The position numbers and the translations under genes were made by a program. This document shows, piece by piece, positions 26,955 through 36,056 of a stretch of DNA of 60,748 bases (positions are counted from its first letter, which is position 1; each line of letters begins with the position of its first letter). The stretch covers positions 1-60,748 of the forward strand of contig JAHJLN010000049.1 of NCBI GenBank assembly GCA_018821715.1. Direction: 5' to 3'. The notes beneath the pieces were generated by a model. It saw only the letters and a program-made list of their open reading frames with translations. It was not told the DNA's origin and searched no databases. The stretch comes from Pseudomonadota bacterium. Its GTDB lineage: Bacteria > Desulfobacterota > Desulfobacteria > Desulfobacterales > Desulfobacteraceae.

Positions 26955-27935
26955 TTAACAGCTTTTAGACTCCAGGGCATTTAAGGCCTCTGTTGCTGCG
27001 TCAATAAGATCCTGATGCTCAAGCGCAGGAAGCATGGCTTTGATCCATTCTTTTGTTTCACTATCGCCTGCTTCTCCCAGGGCATAGAGGATGTCTCCTT
27101 GTATGGAGATATCTTTTTCATCAAACCGGTTTATAAGTACAGGGCACAGCCGGGCTGCAAATTGTGGGTCAGTTTCGACAAGTTCTTCAACCACCACCAT
27201 TGCACCCAATCTTACGGACCAGGTTTCATGAAGCAGAAGATCGGTAAAAGCATTAAATATTTTTTGCTTTTCAATCATCTGCCGGGCGATCCATGCGGCA
27301 TCCCCCTGTTCAAGGATTGTCGTTAATGTTTTGGTACTCAATTGTGACGGATCACGGTTGGTGATCATTTTAACAATTTCTTCTCCTGAAACACTTCCGG
27401 TCCATCTGAAATCATCATCAAGGATCAGGCAGGGTGCCGACAAGACAGCATCTTTTTGTGCCGTTTCTTTAAACAGACTGCCGTCAATGATATGAAGGTG
27501 AATGTTTTTGCAATAGAGTGCCAAAGGAATGACCGTTCGAACCACAAAGGGACAATGGGGGCATTGAAGGGCAATATACAGGGTTAACCGGACCGGGATG
27601 TCTATAGTATCAAGGGATTGCCGGATGGATTCCGACAGAATCGAACCATTGCTGTTCAGTTGCGATAAAGCTTCAAGAAAGGGTTCAAGCTCCTTTTCAA
27701 GGGGAAACGCCGAATAGGTGATATTCTCCTTGAGCAGGAATCCGGGCAGGCCTTTTTCAGCTTTTTCAGGTTTGATGACCATATTGGATGCTGTGTGCAG
27801 AAGATGATCGGCAATAGCCTTAAATTCATTGTCTTCAGTGTGACCTGTTGTGATCAATTTTATGTGGATCTGTTTTTCAATGGTTTGATTCCAGTTTCGG
27901 ATCAAGGCTTCTGATGATGGATTAAATAGGGGCAT
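26955..27935 (-). CDS. Thioredoxin-fold protein fused to HEAT-like repeats
   Basis: A 326-residue protein. Residues 1-95 and 100-200 look like tandem thioredoxin folds as in protein disulfide oxidoreductases or the AhpF N-terminal domain; only the second has a redox motif, CPHC at 125-128, followed by a cis-Pro loop (LSAPCLILDD) near 182. Residues about 205-326 are helical repeats of HEAT type (WSVRLGAMVVVEELVETDP; IQGDILYALGEAGD). No signal peptide, so it should act in the cytoplasm, perhaps as a redox partner docking on another protein. It is 11 bases downstream of the diguanylate cyclase gene on the same strand. Confidence 0.75.
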   Translation of the reverse strand: MPLFNPSSEALIRNWNQTIEKQIHIKLITTGHTEDNEFKAIADHLLHTASNMVIKPEKAEKGLPGFLLKENITYSAFPLEKELEPFLEALSQLNSNGSILSESIRQSLDTIDIPVRLTLYIALQCPHCPFVVRTVIPLALYCKNIHLHIIDGSLFKETAQKDAVLSAPCLILDDDFRWTGSVSGEEIVKMITNRDPSQLSTKTLTTILEQGDAAWIARQMIEKQKIFNAFTDLLLHETWSVRLGAMVVVEELVETDPQFAARLCPVLINRFDEKDISIQGDILYALGEAGDSETKEWIKAMLPALEHQDLIDAATEALNALESKSC

Positions 27936-27946
27936 GGTACCTTCTT

Positions 27947-29581
27947 TTATAGGATTAATGTTTTAACGGTGTTTCCCCCCTGCTCCATGGCAGAGGTTAA
28001 CGCATCCAAAGCTCTTTTTACCAGAAGGGAGCAGCTTGTGTCCGTATCCGGGATATAGGGGGCAATCCCGATGCTGACGGTCAGTTTCAACAGGGTTGAA
28101 TCTTTTTTAAATTCATGGTTGGCAATTTTTTTTCTCATCCTTTCCGCCAGCATCCTGGCACCGTTCAGCGCCGTGTTCGGCAGCACAATGCCAAATTCCT
28201 CCCCCCCGTATCTGCAGACCACATCATTGTTTCTGACCATGCTTTGGATCAATGCGGCACTGGTGGTGAGGATGGCATCTCCTGTTTCGTGTCCATGGGT
28301 TTGAGTCAGGGTGTTAAAATGATCAAAATCAACGATAAGAATGGATAATGCTGTGTTATACCGTTTTGCCTTGGATGTTTCCGATTCCAGTTCCTGGTCA
28401 AAGCATTGCCGGTTATAAAGCTTGGTAAGAGGGTCTTTTTTTGAGATCATGACGATCCTGTTCTGGGCATCTTCCACATCCTGGGTGATCTTTGCCTTTT
28501 CCAGGGTGCTGTAAATAATGGAAAGAATATTCGCGCTAGAGATTTCTTCTTTTATAAAATAGGTAAAGGCTCCTTTTGACACGGCTTCAGGACCCTTATG
28601 GAGATGGGCTTTGTCCATGGTGAAAATTACAGGAATATCCGATCGCATCCGGTTTAACCGGGACAGAAGGTCAAATCCGGTTCCGTCGGGTAAAAGGTGT
28701 GCAATGAAAATCAAATCAAACCTGTTGCCGGCAATACGTTCCAGGCTTTGCTCAAGTGTCTTTGCCTGGATTAAGGTACAGGTTATAACGCTTTTCATTA
28801 AATGGTTGAAGATGCTGAAATCTTCATCTGAATTTTCAACATAAAGAATACGATAGGTCTGATCAGCCATTTGAGCTGCAGCCTTTTGTGGGAAAATCAT
28901 TTTTGATTTTCCCGGAAAAGCCAGAAGTTTTTTGTTGATCTGAGAAATTCTTTCAGCAGCAGTCTTGATGGCGCCAAGGTTTGATTTGACAGCAGGGGTG
29001 ACATCTTTGTTTCGGAGCAATTGATTGACATTCCCCTGGAGGGTTCTCAGGGGTTGCTGCATCTGGTTGCCTGCAATGGTTGAATGGTTTATCATCTTAT
29101 TTGTTGAGACATCTTCATTCATGAATCGTTCATGCTGTGCAACAATTTTTTTGTACACTTTATCCAGCTCATCAATACTCTGGTCAACTGCCTTTTTTTG
29201 TTTAAAGAGATCAAAAAATATGTTTATTTTTGCCTGGATCAATTGTTCGTCAAAAGGCTTTACAATATAGTCGATGTGGAGGGCTTTAAAATCTGTCAAA
29301 AATTTTTGCGGGTTAATGGTGCCCGTGATGATGAGCAACGGTGTATTATGGGTGTTTTTATGGCTGAGAAGCATGGCCCCGATTTTATACATATCGATGT
29401 GAACAAGGGTTTCATCAACAATGACCAGAACGAAAAAATGATTATAGATCAACTCAAACGCCTTGTTTTCTGAATCTGCTTCAAGGATTTCAAGCCCTGA
29501 ATTATCTTTGAGAGAATTGGAAATAGTTTCTTTGGATTCTGTTTTGGCTATCACAAGAATTTTATCACAAATAATGTTCAT
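27947..29581 (-). CDS. Double-receiver diguanylate cyclase
   Basis: From ATG 29581, which has AAAGGG just upstream (ATG 29596 has none), 544 residues. Order: receiver 1 (about 3-125, Asp in VIVDE, Lys in VKPFD), a helical region (~150-220) resembling a histidine-kinase dimerisation hairpin but without the His, receiver 2 (~240-360) in which the phospho-acceptor Asp appears replaced by Ala (FIAHLLPDGTG), then a GGDEF domain. The active site is GGEEF, and RNND sits in the position of the inhibitory I-site. It should make cyclic di-GMP and be product-inhibited. The preserved receiver 1 suggests control by an unlinked kinase. Confidence 0.87.
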   Translation of the reverse strand: MNIICDKILVIAKTESKETISNSLKDNSGLEILEADSENKAFELIYNHFFVLVIVDETLVHIDMYKIGAMLLSHKNTHNTPLLIITGTINPQKFLTDFKALHIDYIVKPFDEQLIQAKINIFFDLFKQKKAVDQSIDELDKVYKKIVAQHERFMNEDVSTNKMINHSTIAGNQMQQPLRTLQGNVNQLLRNKDVTPAVKSNLGAIKTAAERISQINKKLLAFPGKSKMIFPQKAAAQMADQTYRILYVENSDEDFSIFNHLMKSVITCTLIQAKTLEQSLERIAGNRFDLIFIAHLLPDGTGFDLLSRLNRMRSDIPVIFTMDKAHLHKGPEAVSKGAFTYFIKEEISSANILSIIYSTLEKAKITQDVEDAQNRIVMISKKDPLTKLYNRQCFDQELESETSKAKRYNTALSILIVDFDHFNTLTQTHGHETGDAILTTSAALIQSMVRNNDVVCRYGGEEFGIVLPNTALNGARMLAERMRKKIANHEFKKDSTLLKLTVSIGIAPYIPDTDTSCSLLVKRALDALTSAMEQGGNTVKTLIL

Positions 29582-29711
29582 TAAAAGCCCTTTCATTTTT
29601 ATTGTTGGGTCGGATAATTACCTTTTAGCAGAATCCTGCTTTTAAATTAAGTGCAAATCGTGTAAATTGTTAAACCGGTATATAATTTTAACGCTTAATC
29701 CAGGCAAAAAA

Positions 29712-32700
29712 ATGAAATTTATTGCTGACCTTCATATTCACTCCAAGTATTCAAGGGCAACAGCCAAAAATCTTGATTTTGAAAATCTTTATTATGCCGC
29801 CCAGATTAAAGGGGTCACGGTTGTCGGAACAGGAGATTTTACCTATCCTGCCTGGATCAATGACATTGAGTCCAAGCTCGAAGCAGCGGAACCGGGATTG
29901 TTTTGTCTTAAAAAACAGATTACAGAACAGATTGATAAAACCATCCCGGAAAATTGCAGGCACCCGGTCCGGTTTCTTCTGCAGACGGAGATCAGTAATA
30001 TTTACAAGAAAGATGACCGGGTAAGGAAAAATCATAACCTGGTCTATTTTCCTGATATTAAAAGTGTTAAAAAATTTAATGCCAGGCTTGATGCCATTGG
30101 AAACATCAAATCCGACGGGCGCCCCATACTTGGACTTTCTGCGGCAGACCTGCTAAAGATCATGCTGGATATCAATGACAAAGGGTTTTTTGTCCCGGCC
30201 CACATCTGGACACCCTGGTTTTCCATGTTCGGCTCAAAATCAGGGTTTGATACCATTGAAGAGTGTTTCGGGCCTTTAAAGGATTATATCTTTGCCGTTG
30301 AAACCGGATTGTCTTCAGATCCCCCCATGAACTGGCGTGTTGAAGATCTGGATAATATCCGGCTGATGTCTAATTCCGATGCCCATTCCCCCGGGTATCT
30401 GGGACGGAATGCCTCTGTGTTTGATACAGAGTTGAGTTTTTCTCATATCCGTCAGGCCCTTGAAAAAAATGACCTTGAAAAATTCCAGGGCACCCTGGAT
30501 ATGTATCCCCACCAGGGAAAATATCATTATGACGGACACAGGAAATGCAATGTCTGCTTGAATCCTGCCACCACTGCCCAAATTGACGGGATCTGCCCCG
30601 AGTGCGGACGTAAAGTTACCTATGGGGTATTAAACAGAGTCCAGGAACTTGCCAACCGGCCCGAAGGGTATGTGCCCGAAAACCGGCACGGATATAAAAG
30701 CATTATTCCCCTTTCAGATATCCTGGCGGAAATAGTTGAAGCAGGCCCTAAAACAAAAAAGGTGACGGCTTATTATAACAAGGCGATTGAAATGCTCGGG
30801 CCCGAGCTTGGCATTCTTTTGGACGCCTCTTTTGAAGAAATAGAAACCGCCAAAGTGCCGCTGCTTTCAGAAGCCATCCTGAAGATGCGAACAGGGGATA
30901 TCACCATTGACCCCGGGTATGATGGTGAATTCGGCAAAGTAAACCTTTTTTCAAGACAGGAAAAAGAGCGGTTAAAAGGAGAGAAAAACCTTTTTTTTGT
31001 TCTTCCCGTGAAAAGAGAAAAAAAAATACCGGTAAAAAAAGGTGTTGTAAAAACAGCGGTCAAAAAAACAAATAAAAAAAAAAGCATGAAGACAAAGGCA
31101 CCTTTACAGAACCAGGATCTTTTAGCCGGTTTGAACCCTGAACAGCAAAGAGCCATTGAATCCCCGGCAAGCGCCATGGTGATACAGGCCGGACCCGGGA
31201 CAGGCAAAACAAGAACCTTAGCAGCAAAGATTGCCCATCTTGTATCAAAAAAAGGGGTTGATCCATCCGCCATCCTTGCACTTACCTTTACCAACAAAGC
31301 GGCAAAACAGCTTGAACTCAAAATTGATAAATATGTATCCCAAACAAAGGGGGCTGTGCTGGCGGCAACCTTTCATTCTTTTTGTTTAAACCTGTTAAAA
31401 GAGTACAAAGGCTTTAATGGTGCCATTGTTGATGACACGGTTCGGCGGTCATTGATCAGGGAAGCCATGGGAGAAGATGTTAAGGCCGGGGCGGTAAATA
31501 AGGTGGATCAATTGATTTTTCTTTGCAAGCAAAAGTTATTGGGCCCTGATGATAATCTTGAAAAAATAGTACCGGATGATGATGCAGGTTTGTTTAAAGC
31601 GACCTATCGAGCCTATGAGAACCTGTGCAAAGAACAGAACCTGGTCGATTTTGAAGACCTGATTCTAATGACCATCAGACTGCTGACTCAGGATGAACAG
31701 ATCCTGTCAAACGTCCGGCAAAGGTATGGATATATTTTTATTGATGAATACCAGGACTTGAATTTTGGCCAGTATGCGCTTGTAAAACTGATTTCAAAAG
31801 GGAATCATATTGTTGTGATTGGTGATCCGGATCAGTCCATATATGGGTTCAGGGGATCGGACAATACCTATTTCAAACAGGTTGCAGATGATTTTTTTGG
31901 ATGTGAAAAGATTCTTTTGACTAAAAATTACAGGTCCACCCAGCTCATTCTTGATGCTGCTTTTCAGATGATCAGCAAGTCTGTTGAAACTGGAGAAAAA
32001 GTGAAGATTTTTTCAGATGTGGACAGCACCAAAAAACTGATCATCAAAGCGGCTGCCACAGAACAGGCAGAGGCTGTTGCCATTGGTAAGATGATCGAAA
32101 AGCTTGTGGGCGGGACTTCTTTTTTTTCAATAGATGCCGGTAAAACCGATTTTGATGAAAAAAAAGAGTATTCCTTTGCAGATTTTGCCATCCTTTATCG
32201 AACCCGACGGCAGTGCGAGGCGTTTATCAATGTGTTTGAAAAAGAGGGAATCCCCTTTCAGACCGCAAATAAAAAAAACATGCTGGAAATCAACGGCATC
32301 CGACAACTCATCAGTCTGTGCAGAATGATGGTGCAATGCGAAAGTTTTTTTGATGTACAAATTGTTTTTGATTATTTGGGTGTAAAGCTGGGCAAAAAAA
32401 GCAAAGCCGTGTATCATGAGGTATATAAAGCGTCCTGTGTTCTGAACCACGATTTTCTGGATGCAGTTGGTCACATAGATATGAATGGGGTTAAAGAGAC
32501 ATTAAAAGAAAGCATTGTCTTAATTGCCAAAACCCTTCAGGCGCTTAAGGATGAGATTAAAAAATGCGACAATGAAACAGGGTTAAGACTTTTGTGTGAA
32601 AAAACACAGTTGAATCAGATCATTGGAGAAAATGACAAAACAAACCAGGTTTTTGAAAAACTTTTATCCATTGCAGGAAGTCACAATGATTTAAAGGGTT

Positions 32701-33089
32701 TTCTGGATGCCCTTGCCTTAAACCAGGACGTGGACACACTAGAGGTGAATGTGGAAAAGGTATCTTTGATGACCCTTCATTCCGCTAAAGGTCTTGAGTT
32801 CCCTGTGGTATTTGTTGCAGGATGTGAACAGGGACTTATCCCCTTTGCAAAGGATGGTGAAAATATTGATGACCTTGAAGAAGAGCGGCGTCTGTTCTAT
32901 GTCGCCATGACAAGGGCAATGGATATTCTTTGTTTGACTTATGCCCAAAAAAGAACCATATATGGCAAACGTTTAACAAGACAACGCTCTTTTTTTATTG
33001 ACGATATTGAAAAAAAACTGACACAGGTTGTAAAAAGCCCTGTTCAATTGCCGGTGATAAAAAAAGAAAAGCAGTTGGAATTATTTTAA
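29712..33089 (+). CDS. Endonuclease Q-like nuclease fused to UvrD/Rep-type helicase
   Basis: A 1125-residue fusion. Residues 1-430 match endonuclease Q in size and order: a PHP nuclease domain (ADLHIHSKYS with His8 and His10; NSDAH at 221-225), a four-Cys zinc finger (Cys279, 282, 295, 298) and a helical end. A lysine-rich linker (about 435-462) joins a complete UvrD/Rep SF1 helicase: Walker A GPGTGKT (494-500), FIDEYQDLN for Walker B, GDPDQSIYGFRG, LTKNYRST, LMTLHSAKGLEFPVV and YVAMTRA. EndoQ nicks DNA 5' of deaminated bases and abasic sites. The joined helicase could unwind from the nick; that is inference. ATG 29712 is preferred over TTG 29667 because the PHP motif sits at the N-terminus in this family. 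Confidence 0.85.
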   Translation: MKFIADLHIHSKYSRATAKNLDFENLYYAAQIKGVTVVGTGDFTYPAWINDIESKLEAAEPGLFCLKKQITEQIDKTIPENCRHPVRFLLQTEISNIYKKDDRVRKNHNLVYFPDIKSVKKFNARLDAIGNIKSDGRPILGLSAADLLKIMLDINDKGFFVPAHIWTPWFSMFGSKSGFDTIEECFGPLKDYIFAVETGLSSDPPMNWRVEDLDNIRLMSNSDAHSPGYLGRNASVFDTELSFSHIRQALEKNDLEKFQGTLDMYPHQGKYHYDGHRKCNVCLNPATTAQIDGICPECGRKVTYGVLNRVQELANRPEGYVPENRHGYKSIIPLSDILAEIVEAGPKTKKVTAYYNKAIEMLGPELGILLDASFEEIETAKVPLLSEAILKMRTGDITIDPGYDGEFGKVNLFSRQEKERLKGEKNLFFVLPVKREKKIPVKKGVVKTAVKKTNKKKSMKTKAPLQNQDLLAGLNPEQQRAIESPASAMVIQAGPGTGKTRTLAAKIAHLVSKKGVDPSAILALTFTNKAAKQLELKIDKYVSQTKGAVLAATFHSFCLNLLKEYKGFNGAIVDDTVRRSLIREAMGEDVKAGAVNKVDQLIFLCKQKLLGPDDNLEKIVPDDDAGLFKATYRAYENLCKEQNLVDFEDLILMTIRLLTQDEQILSNVRQRYGYIFIDEYQDLNFGQYALVKLISKGNHIVVIGDPDQSIYGFRGSDNTYFKQVADDFFGCEKILLTKNYRSTQLILDAAFQMISKSVETGEKVKIFSDVDSTKKLIIKAAATEQAEAVAIGKMIEKLVGGTSFFSIDAGKTDFDEKKEYSFADFAILYRTRRQCEAFINVFEKEGIPFQTANKKNMLEINGIRQLISLCRMMVQCESFFDVQIVFDYLGVKLGKKSKAVYHEVYKASCVLNHDFLDAVGHIDMNGVKETLKESIVLIAKTLQALKDEIKKCDNETGLRLLCEKTQLNQIIGENDKTNQVFEKLLSIAGSHNDLKGFLDALALNQDVDTLEVNVEKVSLMTLHSAKGLEFPVVFVAGCEQGLIPFAKDGENIDDLEEERRLFYVAMTRAMDILCLTYAQKRTIYGKRLTRQRSFFIDDIEKKLTQVVKSPVQLPVIKKEKQLELF

Positions 33090-33128
33090 TGCATTTAAAT
33101 CGGCCAGGCAAAAAGCCACAGGGAAATA

Positions 33129-33500
33129 ATGGAAAACACGATAGTAAAAAAGATAGAACTTGATAATAACCAGCTGCTGATCCTCTCGGACTTGTCCAGA
33201 AAGATCAGTGAGGATGCCTATGTGGTCATCATGAAGGCAAGTATTGAAATTAAAATTGAAAAAGACCTTTTCCCCGACGATTCGTTGTCTGATTTTAAAT
33301 TTCAGGATATTCTGGACAAGATAGGTGACAAGGTGGTCTATGAATACAAAATTACGCGCAATTTCATTTTGAATCATCAAAAGGATGAGGTGTTTGACGC
33401 ACAGGTCAAAATTTTTCTGGATAACCTGGGCCACTATGTTGCCAAAAAAGATTTCCCTGGGAAATTTATCCTTAAAAAATATAAAGACAAGATGAAATAA
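33129..33500 (+). CDS. Small protein of unknown function
   Basis: A 123-residue soluble, charged protein (MENTIVKKIELDNNQLLIL at the start; FPGKFILKKYKDKMK at the end). No motif recognised and no signal peptide. It lies 39 bases after the EndoQ-helicase gene and just before the lytic transglycosylase, all on the plus strand, so it may share a transcript with either. An upstream AGGGAAATA acts as ribosome site. Confidence 0.65.
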   Translation: MENTIVKKIELDNNQLLILSDLSRKISEDAYVVIMKASIEIKIEKDLFPDDSLSDFKFQDILDKIGDKVVYEYKITRNFILNHQKDEVFDAQVKIFLDNLGHYVAKKDFPGKFILKKYKDKMK

Positions 33501-33509
33501 TTAAGAAAA

Positions 33510-34088
33510 ATGTTTAAGAAAACCATCATCATTCTGTTTTTTGGCTTATGTATCGGTTGCCTTGACAACCCTGCCGTTGCAGATATTTACACCTTTATTG
33601 ACAGTGAGGGCGTTGTCCATTTTACAAATGTGCCCACCTCATCGGATTATAAATTGTATATCAGAGAAAGGCCCAAAAAAATAAAGCGCTGGTTCAGTAC
33701 CCAAAGATATGATGATCTTATTAAAAAAGCACAAAAAAAATATGGTGTGGAGTTTTCTTTGATTAAAGCGGTGATTAAGGTTGAGTCAGGGTTTAATGCA
33801 AAGGCTGTCTCGAAAAAAGGCGCCAAAGGACTGATGCAGATAATGCCGGACAATTTTAAATCCCTTCTGGTGAATGATCCGTTCAACCCATTAGAGAATA
33901 TCATGGGCGGGACCCTTTATCTTCAGCGCCTTTTAAAGCGGTACGAGTATAAACTGCCCCTGGTCCTTGCAGCGTATAATGCAGGGCCTGAGGCAGTTGA
34001 CAGATACAATCGGATTCCGCCGTTCAGTGAAACGCAGAATTTTGTCAGAAAAGTGATGGAAACCTACAGTCTGTATAAAAATTCCTGA
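33510..34088 (+). CDS. Lytic transglycosylase (SLT family) with DUF4124-like N-terminus
   Basis: A 192-residue exported wall enzyme. Residues 1-24 are a signal peptide, with possible cleavage at AVA-DIYTF. YTFIDSEGVVHFTNVPT (about 27-43) is a DUF4124-like beta domain. The SLT domain follows with VIKVESGFNAKAVSKKGAKG, where the Glu is the catalytic acid, LMQIMP, and a C-terminal AAYNAGPEAVDRY. It cleaves the MurNAc-GlcNAc bond of peptidoglycan with anhydro-ring formation. It is shorter than E. coli Slt70 and closer to EmtA/MltC-type single-domain enzymes. Confidence 0.9.
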   Translation: MFKKTIIILFFGLCIGCLDNPAVADIYTFIDSEGVVHFTNVPTSSDYKLYIRERPKKIKRWFSTQRYDDLIKKAQKKYGVEFSLIKAVIKVESGFNAKAVSKKGAKGLMQIMPDNFKSLLVNDPFNPLENIMGGTLYLQRLLKRYEYKLPLVLAAYNAGPEAVDRYNRIPPFSETQNFVRKVMETYSLYKNS

Positions 34089-34094
34089 AGGCTG

Positions 34095-34967
34095 TTAAAC
34101 GTCTTTTTGAATCTCTTTAATAAAATTTATCAGCCGGTCTCTCATATCCGGTCTTTCTAAGGCAAAGGCAAGGTTGGCCATCTGGAATCCTACCTTGTCG
34201 CCGCAGTCAAAGCGTTTTCCATGGAATTTATATCCAAAGATCGGTTGTTCTTTTAGAAGTGCTTTCATGGCATCGGTGAGCTGGATTTCTCCGCCGGCTC
34301 CTTTTTTTTCTTTTCCCAGATGTTGAAAAATTCTAGGTGTTAAGATATAACGGCCGACAATGGCAAGATTGGATGGCGCGTCCTCAGGCTTTGGTTTTTC
34401 TACCATATCATCGATTCGAAAAATATCTTCTTCCACCTGCTGGGCATCAAGAATACCGTATTTGTCGGTCTGGTTTTTTTCAATTTCCATGACAGCAGCC
34501 ATGGAAGCCCTTAACCGATCGAATTTTTTTACCATTTCGGCAAGAACCGGTTTGTCTGTCTGGATGAGGTCATCAGCCAGAAGAACGGCAAAGGGTTCGT
34601 CGCCGACAATATCCCTTGCACACCAGATGGCATGGCCCAGCCCTAAGGGTTGGTTCTGGCGGGTATAAATAATGGTGCCGGTTTTTGGAACAAGCTCCTG
34701 AATTTGCTTTAAAAGATCTTCTTTTCCTTTTTCCATCAGAGAGTGTTCTATTTCAAAAGATCTGTCAAAATGATCTTCCAATGCTTTTTTCCCACGGCCT
34801 GTAACAAAAATAATCTGTTCGATACCGGCGGCAAAGGCTTCTTCAACAGCATATTGAATAATGGGTTTGTCAACAACCGGAAGCATCTCTTTTGCCATGG
34901 CTTTTGTAGCAGGTATAAATCGAGTGCCAAGTCCGGCAACAGGGAAAACTGCCTTTTTAATCTTCAT
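34095..34967 (-). CDS. galU: UTP-glucose-1-phosphate uridylyltransferase
   Basis: A 290-residue GalU. It starts KIKKAVFPVAGLGTRFIPATKAMAKEM, the nucleotide-binding signature with G-x-G-T-R-F and the active Lys region, followed by MLPVVDKPIIQYAVEEA, GLGHAIWCARD, AVLLADDL and RFDCGDKVGF. It makes UDP-glucose for envelope polysaccharides. It ends six bases from the convergent lytic transglycosylase gene. The start has AGGAG about seven bases upstream. Confidence 0.95.
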   Translation of the reverse strand: MKIKKAVFPVAGLGTRFIPATKAMAKEMLPVVDKPIIQYAVEEAFAAGIEQIIFVTGRGKKALEDHFDRSFEIEHSLMEKGKEDLLKQIQELVPKTGTIIYTRQNQPLGLGHAIWCARDIVGDEPFAVLLADDLIQTDKPVLAEMVKKFDRLRASMAAVMEIEKNQTDKYGILDAQQVEEDIFRIDDMVEKPKPEDAPSNLAIVGRYILTPRIFQHLGKEKKGAGGEIQLTDAMKALLKEQPIFGYKFHGKRFDCGDKVGFQMANLAFALERPDMRDRLINFIKEIQKDV

Positions 34968-35128
34968 GAAAACTCCTTTGGGCGATTTGGTGATTCATTG
35001 TCAACGCTTACAATGCTCAGTCTTTTTAATGTCTTGATATGTATTTGGAAAAAAAGCATATGTCAAATATATTTTGACCACTAATGTGCGGACAGGATGT
35101 CAAAGCCATGGGGAGTAGTCGTAATTTG

Positions 35129-35157
35129 TTGACATTATTGTATTATTTTTGTATGTT
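35129..35157 (+). promoter_or_regulatory. Sigma-70-type promoter for the cysteine-cluster gene
   Basis: TTGACA at 35129-35134, 17-base spacer, TATGTT at 35152-35157. Transcription would start near 35164, which favours translation from ATG 35202 rather than ATG 35169. Confidence 0.55.
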
Positions 35158-35201
35158 CCTCTTTTTAAATGACCATAACAACTTTAGACAAGGAAGTTTT
35201 A

Positions 35202-35993
35202 ATGACTGATACAACCCAGAAAACATCCGGAATACCGCCGGAACAGCTCAACCTGAAAAGCAAGTTTCAGTTTAAATGCCATAAAGGTGTAAACTGTTTT
35301 ACCGACTGTTGCCGGGGAATTGATATTATGCTTACCCCTTATGATATTCTAACCATGCGTAAAAAGCTCGATTTAACGTCGGAACAGTTTCTTGCCGTAT
35401 TTACCACGCCGCAGATTCTTGAGAAAGCCGAGCTTCCCGTGGTAACGCTTAAGCTTTTAGATGATGAAAGAAAATCATGCCCTTTTGTGGAAGACAAGGA
35501 CGGGTGTGCCATATATGAGGATCGCCCCACAACCTGCAGATACTATCCCTTAGGTGTCGGATCCTTAAGCTACTCTGGTGAAAAAGGCAAAAAAGAAGAG
35601 TTCTTTTTTACGGTAAAAGAGGACCACTGCCTGGGATTTGAAGAGGATAAAACGTGGACGGTTGCTGAATGGAGAGAAGATCAGGGGGTTGACCTTCGCG
35701 ATGAAGTCAATGACGGCTGGATGGATTTGATTGTCAGGAAAAAATCATTGCCGTTGAGCATGAAGCTTTCCGAAGAGAGTAAAAAGATTTTTTTCATGGT
35801 GTGCTATAACATTGACAAGTTCAAAGATTTTGTTTTTAACAGCACCTTTCTAAAACGATATGATCTTTCAAAACAAAAGATTGAAGAAATCGAATCCGAT
35901 GATGTCAAACTGCTGCAGTTTGGATTTGAATGGCTTAAAGCAGAATTTTTTCAAACAGGCCGGGAAAAATTTAAAGTAAAACAAGAAAAGTAA
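35202..35993 (+). CDS. YkgJ-family cysteine cluster protein
   Basis: A 263-residue protein with the YkgJ (zinc/iron-chelating) pattern: FKCHKGVNCFTDCCRG near the N-terminus, then CPFVEDKDGCAIYEDRPTTCRYYP. The Cys residues probably bind an Fe-S cluster or zinc. The C-terminal ~130 residues are charged and not recognised. ATG 35202 has AAGGAAG seven bases upstream and fits the promoter; a longer form from ATG 35169 is possible. A large terminator follows. The function of the family is not settled. Confidence 0.8.
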   Translation: MTDTTQKTSGIPPEQLNLKSKFQFKCHKGVNCFTDCCRGIDIMLTPYDILTMRKKLDLTSEQFLAVFTTPQILEKAELPVVTLKLLDDERKSCPFVEDKDGCAIYEDRPTTCRYYPLGVGSLSYSGEKGKKEEFFFTVKEDHCLGFEEDKTWTVAEWREDQGVDLRDEVNDGWMDLIVRKKSLPLSMKLSEESKKIFFMVCYNIDKFKDFVFNSTFLKRYDLSKQKIEEIESDDVKLLQFGFEWLKAEFFQTGREKFKVKQEK

Positions 35994-36009
35994 CCCATAC
36001 CGGATTTTC

Positions 36010-36056
36010 ACAGCCCCGGCCATGTCGCAATGGACATGGCCGGGGCTGTTTTATTT
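36010..36056. terminator. Bidirectional terminator between cysteine-cluster gene and dapA-like gene
   Basis: Arms 36010-36026 and 36033-36049 pair exactly over 17 bp with a six-base loop, followed by TTTTATTT on the plus strand. The DapA-family stop lies inside the tail, so it serves mainly the plus-strand gene. Confidence 0.88.
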
